Source of the DNA: Mariniphaga sp964540165
GTDB taxonomy: Bacteria; Bacteroidota; Bacteroidia; Bacteroidales; Prolixibacteraceae
Length of the DNA: 7,550 nt
Direction of reading: 5' to 3'
NCBI GenBank assembly: GCA_964540165.1
Contig: CAZILU010000142.1
Coordinates: 1-7,550 of the forward strand
The translations under genes and the position numbers were made by a program. The notes beneath the pieces were generated by a model, which had not been told where the DNA came from, made no database searches, and was given only the letters and a program-made list of their open reading frames with translations. This document shows, in pieces, positions 1-6,500 of the stretch (within the stretch, counting starts at the first letter, position 1; each line of letters starts with the position of its first letter).

Positions 1-1664
1 AGAGCAGGGGATTGGAGGTGCATGTCTATTTTGAAGCTGCGGCGGTTATTATCGCCTTTATCTTATTGGGTAAGCTGCTTGAGGAGAGAGCCAAAGGGTC
101 TGCTTCTATGGCCATTAAGAAGCTTATGGGGCTTCAGCCACAGCACGTCACCGTTGTTCGGCAGGGGAAGCACCTGAAAGTTAGCATTGATGAGGTAATT
201 AGGGGAAGCCGGCTTTTGGTAAAGCCCGGCGATAAAATTGCGGTCGATGGCGTGGTAGCCGATGGGAGTTCGTATGTCGATGAGAGCATGCTGAGTGGCG
301 AACCATTGCCGGTGTTAAAGAGGGCGAATGATCCCGTTTTTGCGGGAACCATCAATCAAAAGGGGAGTTTCACCTTCATCGCTGAAAAAGTGGGCAGCGA
401 CACCATGCTGGCACAGATTATCAAAACGGTACAGGATGCACAGGGTAGTAAAGCCCCGGTACAAAAGCTGGTGGACAAAATTGCCGGGATATTTGTGCCG
501 GTTGTTATGACCATCGCGATCACTGCTTTCATCGTTTGGAATGTGGTGGGGGTTGAGAACGGATTTTCGCAGGGATTGCTGGCGCTTATAACGGTATTGG
601 TGATCGCCTGCCCTTGTGCGCTGGGATTGGCCACGCCTACAGCGATCATGGTTGGAATGGGCAAGGGAGCTCAGCAGGGAATTCTGATTAAAGATGCCGA
701 AAGCCTGGAGCTCACGAAACGGGTAAATGCCGTTGTATTGGATAAAACCGGGACTATTACCGAAGGAAAGCCAGTAGTTACCAATGATCTGTGGTTCGAA
801 GAAGATTCGTTTTCGAAACAAATTCTCTTGAGCATCGAACGTCAGTCGGAACATCCGTTGGCCGAAGCGGTTGTCACATATCTGAATCAAAACAGTCCGG
901 TGATTGTTTCTCATTTTGAGAGCATTACAGGCAAAGGGGCAACAGCTGTGGTTGAAGACAGTACCTATTTTGTTGGAAATCAACGGTTGATAGAAGAAAA
1001 GGAGATATTGTTTGAAAAGAGGTTCGTAGAAAAAGCTGACCATTGGAGTCGGGAGGCAAAAACCGTTTTGTGGTTTGCCAATAGCAGTCATGTTTTGGCT
1101 ATACTGGCTGTTACCGATCCGATTAAATCCTCCTCAAGAGAGGCCATTCAGCAACTGTTGAAGTCAGGTATTGAGGTACATATGCTCACCGGAGATAATG
1201 AAGCTACCGCTAATTCCATTTCAGAAAAAACAGGAATAGGCCACTTTAAAGCCGGACTGTTACCGGGAGAGAAGGCTGATTATGTGAAAGCGTTGCAGGC
1301 AGAGGGAAAGATTGTTGCCATGGCAGGGGATGGTATTAATGACAGTGTCGCGCTGGCCCAGGCCGATGTGAGTATCGCCATGGGCAGAGGTAGTGATATT
1401 GCGATGGATGTTGCCCGGATGACAATCATATCTTCCAACCTGTTGAAGATCAGAGAAGCCATCAGTCTGTCAAAGGCTACCGTTGCTACCATAAAACAAA
1501 ATCTTTTTTGGGCATTTTTTTATAATGTAATCGGAATTCCCATCGCTGCCGGAATTCTCTATCCGGTCAACGGATTTTTATTGGATCCAATGATCGCCGG
1601 GGCCGCCATGGCCCTGAGCAGTGTCAGCGTGGTGACCAACAGCTTGCGGCTGAAGTTGAAATAA
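1..1664 (+). CDS. copA: Copper-exporting P1B-type ATPase CopA, 5' end missing
   Basis: Inner-membrane pump that uses ATP to export Cu(I) from the cytoplasm. The reading frame is open to the window edge (codons from base 3), and the apparent TTG start at 12 lies in the middle of the family's conserved HVYFEAAAVI segment, so the N-terminal metal-binding domains and first helices lie upstream. Counting from the codon at 12, the order is: a membrane helix (7-22), the actuator loop with SGE (95-97), the metal-binding CPC in a membrane helix (200-202), the phosphorylation motif DKTGT (244-248), the nucleotide-domain HP (281-282), the hinge GDGIND (439-444), and two last helices with YN (504-505) and MALSSVSV (533-540). 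CPC plus the YN and M..SS residues in the last two helices are the Cu(I)-type (P1B-1) signature, which argues against Zn/Cd/Pb or cobalt pumps. All catalytic motifs are intact and the C-terminus is complete. Regulation cannot be seen because the promoter is outside the window. Confidence 0.95.
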   Translation, partial: SRGLEVHVYFEAAAVIIAFILLGKLLEERAKGSASMAIKKLMGLQPQHVTVVRQGKHLKVSIDEVIRGSRLLVKPGDKIAVDGVVADGSSYVDESMLSGEPLPVLKRANDPVFAGTINQKGSFTFIAEKVGSDTMLAQIIKTVQDAQGSKAPVQKLVDKIAGIFVPVVMTIAITAFIVWNVVGVENGFSQGLLALITVLVIACPCALGLATPTAIMVGMGKGAQQGILIKDAESLELTKRVNAVVLDKTGTITEGKPVVTNDLWFEEDSFSKQILLSIERQSEHPLAEAVVTYLNQNSPVIVSHFESITGKGATAVVEDSTYFVGNQRLIEEKEILFEKRFVEKADHWSREAKTVLWFANSSHVLAILAVTDPIKSSSREAIQQLLKSGIEVHMLTGDNEATANSISEKTGIGHFKAGLLPGEKADYVKALQAEGKIVAMAGDGINDSVALAQADVSIAMGRGSDIAMDVARMTIISSNLLKIREAISLSKATVATIKQNLFWAFFYNVIGIPIAAGILYPVNGFLLDPMIAGAAMALSSVSVVTNSLRLKLK

Positions 1665-1735
1665 CCTTGCCTGCGCATAGATATGACCTGTCTGCCTGAT
1701 AGATATGACCTGTCTGCCTGATAGGTATGACCTTC
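1661..1735. repeat. Short tandem tract of 22-bp direct repeats after copA
   Basis: Two adjacent copies of a 22-bp unit (1679-1700 and 1701-1722) are identical; each begins AGATATGACC and ends TCTGCCTGAT. A third, truncated copy begins at 1723 (AGGTATGACC). It forms a small inverted repeat AGGT-ATG-ACCT at 1723-1733. A degenerate copy seems to precede the exact ones at about 1661-1678 (ATAACC, TTGCCTG, CAT), overlapping the copA stop codon. The tract is non-coding as far as I can see. It has no CRISPR spacers and is not a strong terminator. Its function is unknown; it may be a dispersed intergenic repeat family of this genome or the product of replication slippage. Confidence 0.85.
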
Positions 1736-1736
1736 T

Positions 1737-1760
1737 AAACGAATTATATCCGTTTTTTTT
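1737..1760 (+). terminator. Possible weak terminator of copA
   Basis: AAACG (1737-1741) can pair with CGTTT (1751-1755) around a 9-nt AT-rich loop, and eight T residues run from 1753 to 1760. The stem is only 5 bp and partly shares its right arm with the T-run, so it is much weaker than the hairpin after dps. It is the only terminator-like structure between copA and the next promoter. Confidence 0.3.
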
Positions 1761-1800
1761 AGCTCTGATTGTTAAAATAATTTAAATCATGCCAATGCCA

Positions 1801-1832
1801 TTTGGTAATTTAAATTATAAATGCTAATTTTG
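1801..1832 (+). promoter_or_regulatory. Bacteroidota-type promoter for perR-dps
   Basis: TAATTTTG at 1825-1832 fits the Bacteroidota -7 consensus TAnnTTTG exactly. A TTTG at 1801-1804 supplies the -33 element, with 20 bases between TTG and the -7 box. Transcription would start near 1838-1840, giving a leader of roughly 40 nt to the ATG at 1877. The surrounding sequence is very AT-rich. This is a sequence match only; no start site has been mapped. Confidence 0.55.
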
Positions 1833-1840
1833 AATCATAT

Positions 1841-1861
1841 ATAAGAAAGAATTATTCTTAT
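1841..1861. promoter_or_regulatory. PerR/Fur-box-like operator
   Basis: AAGAAT-T-ATTCTT (1847-1859) is a perfect 6-1-6 inverted repeat centred on 1853. When extended to 15 bp (1846-1860) it matches 10 of the 14 non-central bases of the Bacillus PerR box TTATAAT-N-ATTATAA. A second, overlapping perfect repeat, ATAAGAA-N7-TTCTTAT (1841-1847 and 1855-1861), shares the right half. The site lies just downstream of the proposed transcription start and upstream of the perR ATG, where a bound repressor would block transcription. AT-rich DNA makes chance repeats more likely, so the match is suggestive rather than proven. Confidence 0.5.
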
Positions 1862-1876
1862 TTAGAGTTAATTTTA

Positions 1877-2314
1877 ATGAATAATAATTTAAAAATAAGG
1901 GATTTAATATCATCAAAAGGTTTAAAAGTTACGCCTCAACGGATGCGTGTTTTAGAAGCGATCTACACGTTGAGCAATCATCCGACAGCAGAGAACATCC
2001 TCGATTTTATACGGAAAAAAGATCCTAATATCGGTTCGGGGACGGTCTATAAGGTTTTGGAAACGTTGGTTGACAATCAACTGATCAAGAAGGTAAAGAC
2101 AGAGAAGGATATTATGCGTTACGATGGAATAATGGAGAATCATCATCACCTTTATTGTCTTCAGTGTGATTATATTGAAGATTATCACAATGAAGAGCTG
2201 GACCGGCTGTTGGGTGAGTTCTTCGGAAAGCACCGGATTGACAATTTTGTGATTGAGGATATCAAGTTGAGCATCACAGGAAATTTTATAAAACACAAAA
2301 ACATTAATCATTAA
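1877..2314 (+). CDS. perR: PerR-type Fur family transcriptional repressor
   Basis: Cytoplasmic metal-dependent DNA-binding repressor, 145 residues, the usual Fur-family length. The N-terminal winged helix carries LKVTPQRMRVLEAI (16-29) and the recognition-helix region GTVYKVLETL (55-64). The dimerisation and metal half follows. H35, D83, H89, H91 and D102 align by position and spacing with the five regulatory metal ligands of Bacillus PerR (H37, D85, H91, H93, D104). An Asp rather than Glu at the last position is the mark of peroxide-sensing PerR as opposed to iron-sensing Fur. One structural zinc pair is present (C94-L-Q-C97), but the second CxxC expected around residues 134-137 is missing, and that stretch reads SITGNFIKHK. 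The ATG follows an AT-rich leader without a clear Shine-Dalgarno sequence, and a PerR-box-like repeat lies just upstream. It is 17 bp from dps, a classic PerR target. The family call is very safe; the PerR subtype is inferred from the ligands and the neighbour. Confidence 0.88.
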   Translation: MNNNLKIRDLISSKGLKVTPQRMRVLEAIYTLSNHPTAENILDFIRKKDPNIGSGTVYKVLETLVDNQLIKKVKTEKDIMRYDGIMENHHHLYCLQCDYIEDYHNEELDRLLGEFFGKHRIDNFVIEDIKLSITGNFIKHKNINH

Positions 2315-2331
2315 TTTAAAAATTACGTATT

Positions 2332-2793
2332 ATGGAAATTGGATTAAAAAAGAGTTATCAGAATGAAATGGTGGAGAAGTTAAATGCTTATCTCAGTAGT
2401 GTGCAGATCACCTACATGAATGTTCGCGGATACCATTGGAATATTAAAGGGAAGCAGTTCTTTGCACTGCACGAGAAATTTGAAGAGATATACAACCAGT
2501 TGAATGAGATGGCTGATGAGATTGCAGAGCGTATATTGATGCTTGGAGGCAAGCCGGTTCATGCTTTTTCTGCCTATCTGAAGATCTCTGCAGTAAAGGA
2601 ACGCCTGGATGTTTCCTCTGCTGAGGATACGATCAATGCACTGTTGGCAGATACTTCCATACTTATGGCTTCGGAGCGGGAACTCATTGCGCTGGCTTCG
2701 GATAATGACGATGAAGGAACTGCTGCTATGTTGTCTGATTACATCGGAAATCAGGAAAAAATGGTCTGGATGTTTGGCTCACTTTTAAAATAA
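2332..2793 (+). CDS. dps: Dps family DNA-binding/ferritin-like protein
   Basis: Dodecameric mini-ferritin that oxidises Fe(II), typically with hydrogen peroxide, and stores the iron, so limiting Fenton chemistry; some members also bind DNA. At 153 residues it has normal length. The ferroxidase ligands are visible with the right spacing against the Listeria Dps: H35 (in YHWN), H47 (in LHEKFEEIY), D62 and E66 (in ADEIAERIL), with E51 in place of the usual Asp. The pattern YHWNIKG...FFALHEKFEEIYN is the family signature. The N-terminus has three lysines in the first 16 residues (K6, K7, K16), too few to claim a DNA-binding tail. The gene starts 17 bp after perR with no promoter between them and is followed by a strong hairpin, so it is most likely the second gene of a perR-dps operon and induced by peroxide. 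Confidence 0.95.
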   Translation: MEIGLKKSYQNEMVEKLNAYLSSVQITYMNVRGYHWNIKGKQFFALHEKFEEIYNQLNEMADEIAERILMLGGKPVHAFSAYLKISAVKERLDVSSAEDTINALLADTSILMASERELIALASDNDDEGTAAMLSDYIGNQEKMVWMFGSLLK

Positions 2794-2829
2794 TGAGTGG
2801 CTATTCGTTTATAAATCATAGTTGAAGGA

Positions 2830-2860
2830 AGCGGTGAGATGGTCTCACCGCTATATTTTT
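2830..2860 (+). terminator. Intrinsic terminator after dps
   Basis: A perfect 10-bp stem, AGCGGTGAGA (2830-2839) with TCTCACCGCT (2843-2852), closes a 3-nt loop. ATATTTTT follows directly. It sits 37 bp after the dps stop codon and ends the perR-dps unit. No stronger hairpin lies nearby. Confidence 0.9.
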
Positions 2861-3042
2861 GTCTGGCAGGTTTATTGTCTTTTACAGGGTAACTGTTTTT
2901 GTTCAATTGGCATATTTGGATGTCGTATTTAATCAATTCGATGCATGAGGGTGAATTGTATTGAATCTGTCATGGATTCGTGTAATATTTTAAAAGGCAT
3001 TGGGATTTCTGACTTGTAGTTGATTTTTTTTATTTTAATCAG

Positions 3043-3369
3043 ATGAATTGGATTGTTTTGATTATTGCCGGCCTCTTTGAGGTGGCCTTTGCTTTCTGTT
3101 TGGGAAAGGCCAAAGAGAGTGCCGGAAATGAGATGCTGATGTGGTATGCAGGGTTTTTGATCTCCCTGACGATCAGTATGGCTCTGTTGATTAAAGCCAC
3201 TCAGGCACTACCCATCGGAACTGCTTACGCGGTATGGACCGGAATCGGAGCAACCGGTACTGCTTTGGTGGGCATATTGATTTTTAAAGAGCCGGCAACC
3301 TTTCTTCGACTCTTCTTTCTGACCACTTTAATCGGATCCATTGTCGGGTTGAAAGCTGTTTCTTCCTGA
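3043..3369 (+). CDS. Small multidrug resistance (SMR) transporter, SugE/Gdx-like
   Basis: Inner-membrane proton-coupled exporter of the SMR family, which works as an antiparallel dimer. The 108-residue protein is almost entirely four hydrophobic helices (about 2-21, 32-51, 57-80, 86-105). The essential proton- and substrate-binding glutamate is E13 in AGLFEVAFA. The segment LPIGTAYAVWTGIGATG (56-72) with Y62 and W65 is typical of the SugE/Gdx (guanidinium exporter) branch rather than of EmrE. Two points differ from well-known Gdx proteins: the usual Trp three residues after the glutamate is F16, and the loop between helices 1 and 2 is about three residues longer (KAKESAGNEM). The substrate could therefore be guanidinium or small quaternary ammonium compounds; the sequence does not decide. 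It has no partner SMR gene beside it, and I see no guanidine-riboswitch signature in the 180 bp upstream. TTG (2961-2963) and a TATTTTAA (2986-2993) form at best a poor promoter. Confidence 0.9.
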   Translation: MNWIVLIIAGLFEVAFAFCLGKAKESAGNEMLMWYAGFLISLTISMALLIKATQALPIGTAYAVWTGIGATGTALVGILIFKEPATFLRLFFLTTLIGSIVGLKAVSS

Positions 3370-3469
3370 TAAGTTTAGATTGACGCCTGAAAAGATTAAA
3401 TAATATGAATTGAATGTCACTAAAAAAAACATGGTATATAAAACCTCCTTGTCATTTTTTTATTGATTT

Positions 3470-3495
3470 ATTTTGCATTATTTTGTCAAATTTTG
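3470..3495. repeat. Three ATTTTG motifs at exact 10-bp spacing
   Basis: ATTTTG occurs at 3470-3475, 3480-3485 and 3490-3495, that is, once per helical turn, in the 209-bp gap between the SMR gene and the lyase. The first two are preceded by T/TT and resemble the TAnnTTTG -7 element with one base missing. The last overlaps the left arm of the hairpin at 3492. This could be a protein-binding array or only a feature of T-rich DNA. Confidence 0.4.
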
Positions 3496-3522
3496 GAATT
3501 CAGAGTTCCAAATTTTTTTTTT
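3492..3522 (+). terminator. Intrinsic terminator after the SMR gene
   Basis: TTTGGAA (3492-3498) pairs with TTCCAAA (3506-3512) around a 7-nt loop, and an extra T-G pair can shorten the loop. Ten T residues follow (3513-3522). It is 122 bp after the SMR stop codon. Because weak promoter-like motifs lie just before it, it could also sit inside the leader of the lyase transcript, but a terminator is the simpler reading. Confidence 0.65.
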
Positions 3523-3578
3523 ATAGTTAGGCTGAAAAGGTTCTGAACGCATTGTAGTGAATTTTTTATATATTGTAA

Positions 3579-6500
3579 ATGGTTAATAGTAAGTATTTAA
3601 ATAGTATTTGTTGTGCTGGATTTAAATCCTTGTTTGTAAAGCACAAGTTGGTTTATTCCCAATATATTTCCGATAATGGTTCGGTTAAAGGGCAGGGTGA
3701 CTTCATCACTTCAAATAAGAAAAGGTTCTCTTTTTTAGTTGTTCTGTTGATCTTGATTTTTATGGGTCCGTCCGGGCTGAGAGCTCAGTACAACGAATCC
3801 AATACGTTTGGGAAAACCCAGACCTTTGAAGGAGAGGTTCCATCGACCTGGCAGACCAATGGCAAAGGCTCGGTTGAAACGACAACCTACCGAAAGAAGC
3901 AGGGGCAGCGCTCCCTTCTCTGGCGTTGGGAAGAGGGTGCCCGGCTGGTGGTTACCGAGCCTTCGGTTACGGCCAGTCACAAAGGGGATACCGGCATGAA
4001 GCTGTGGATCTATAGCGAGGCCGATATTGGCGATAGTATCCGGATTGTCTTTTACAACAGCTCCAATCAGATCGATTGTTCCTTCTATTATAAGATCAAT
4101 TTTAAAGGCTGGCGTGGCATGTGGGTCCGTTTTGAACAGGATATGGGTCGGCAGGATCGTTCTACAACGATGACGCGGATGGAGATCTTTGCCCCGGAAG
4201 GGGTGCCTTCGGGCCGGCTCTTCTTCGATGTGTTTGAGATCGCTACCATTCTCTATTACCGTTCTCCGGGGCATCAGTTTGCCCGTCCGGGAGTTACGAA
4301 CAACACTTTCTATGTGGAAGATAACGAGCAGCCCTATGTTTATGAGAAGTGGTTTCCACAGCCCTATCTGCCGCTTCCGTCGGAGATCACTGCCGCGGAG
4401 AAAGAAGATATGGAGCTGATCGGTGAACGAATAGACCACTGGCTGTTTGGTACCTCAGTGCATGCTGATGATCCCTTTTTTCAGGGGCGTGTGACGGCTA
4501 TGAATAAATTCATTGCCAGTGGTGTTGCCAACTTTAAAAAGCAGAAGATCGTTCGCGAAGCGGATGGGCGCCTCACCGGTCCGGGACTTTTTGCCGTCTT
4601 CTCCGATCACAGTCCCAAGTTTGGTCCTGACTTTGCCCAAAATCTGATGATTCCATTAGCGCTCGACTTCCGTCTGAACGGTAATCAGCAGAGTAAGGAG
4701 GATCTGTTTCTGCTGTTCGACTATTTTCACGATCAGGGATGGGCCTATGGAAGTGCTTTGGGAACCTTGCGATTAGAGAAGCTTCGGATGGTTGGCTGGA
4801 TCTATGCCGTTTACCTGCTGAGAGAGGAGTTGAAGAGGGAGCCGTGGGAAGATGGAAAGACGAAATATGACCGCGAGGTTGAGACCATGAAGTGGGTAAC
4901 AGCTTTTAACACCCTGTTTGCCCCCGACGATTTCATTACGGAGATCAATGTAGATGACTGGCGCACCACAACCCTGTTCCGGTTGGTCTGCATTGCTATG
5001 ATGGAGAACGATGACCCGCAGAAAGTTCAGTATTTGAGGCATTATCAGAAGTGGCTCGACCGGAATCTGGCCATCACCTATGGCTGGAACGACGGGATCA
5101 AACCCGATGGCCTGGGGTACCACCACCGGGGGCCCTATCTGAGCTCTTATACGGTTAATGGTGTAAATATTATGGCTCAGGTTGCTTACTTGTTGCGGCA
5201 TACCACGTTCGACATGAGCCGGCAGTCGAAAGAGAATATTAACCATTTCCTGTTAACCTATCGCCTGATCACCCATCTGTATGATGTTCCGAAGGGGATC
5301 AGCGGGCGGGGGATTGGCTTCGATGTTGGCGCCACCCTGATAGCACCCATTGCCTATATGGCGCGGTCAATGGATCCGGAGAAGACCGACACTACCCTGG
5401 CCCGGGCGTTGATGCGCTGGTGGAATCCGGCGCACGATCCGGTCAGTAAACAGATCAACTCGGTGGGAAGCTCTATAATGTACACCAATACACCAGGCCA
5501 AATGGATGCCATTCTGGACGTGGTGAAGGAGGGATTTGCCCCCGAACCGTTTCCAACAGGATTCTGGTCGAAGCCCTATGCTTCGATGGCGCTTTTCCGT
5601 GGCAACGACTGGATGGTGTCGGTAAAGGGTACCAGCGCTTATGTGTGGGATTATGAGTCCGGAGCCCAGGAGAACGACTATGGCCGGTACGACAGCCACG
5701 GGCAGATGGAGATCATTAACAACCAGCTTCCCTATCCGGCATTGTGGCGAAGCGGGCACGACTACCAGACCGGTTGGGACTGGGGAAAGGTGCCGGGTAC
5801 CACTTCGGTCGATTATTCAAACAGTGAAATCGTTTCAGATTCTCATCGCAAATACTCCCAGAAAAATGCCGTTGGAGCGGTAATGCACCGCAATAAAAAT
5901 GGAGTTTGGGCTATGGATTATGAAGATAAAAATTATGGTTCCGGACTGAAGTTTAAAAAATCGGTCTTCTTTTTTGGCGATAACCAGATGGTTTGCCTCG
6001 GATCGGATATCACCTCCAATGATCTCTCGAGAACCGTATCCACGGTGCATCAGAATGTGATCTCCTCATCGAAGGCTACTTTTACCGTTGACGGGATGTT
6101 TATGCCTGCCAACTATCAGTTTCGCCCGGCCGAGGGTAACCGGTTGATAAAGAATAGTCTGGGATTAGGGATCTATGTGCCCGATGCCTCTAATTTGCAT
6201 GTTGTGCGTACCGTTCAGTCGTCCAATACCGTAAACGGCAACAAGAGCTCCTCGGGCGATGTCTTTACGGCCTGGTTCGATAACTCGGAAAAAACCAGCT
6301 ATGAGTATGTGGTGTTGATGAATGCCGAAGATACGGCATTACAGGAGATGAGTGAAACACCAAACTATGAAATCATTGAGCAGTCTTCCAAAGCGCACAT
6401 CGTCCGGTATCTTCCCGACAGCATTACCGGTTTTGCCATCTTTGACCCTACGGCCATTTTGCACAATTCCTGGATCATACGAAGCTCCAGACCGGTCTTT

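Noticed and set aside
294..302. SGE instead of TGE in the CopA actuator loop
   Set aside because: Ser in the first position also occurs in functional copper ATPases such as Archaeoglobus CopA, so it is not a defect.
315..1091. 258-codon open frame on the - strand inside copA
   Set aside because: Lies fully opposite copA's conserved catalytic region; the translation has no recognisable domain and reads like an antisense shadow of a well-conserved gene.
1679..1732. CRISPR-like repeats
   Set aside because: The copies are directly adjacent with no spacers and there are only two exact units.
2911..2918. CATATTTG as a -7 element for the SMR gene
   Set aside because: One mismatch to consensus, no TTG at the right distance upstream, and 124 nt from the start codon.
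2861..3042. Guanidine riboswitch before the SMR gene
   Set aside because: I see neither the paired ACGR-loop hairpins of the class II type nor a convincing class I core; only a weak GAATC-N7-GATTC repeat at 2963-2979.
3735..4439. 234-codon open frame on the - strand inside the lyase, and others such as 4773-5246 and 5367-5759
   Set aside because: Opposite strand of a well-supported enzyme, low-complexity or unrecognisable translations, no start signals.
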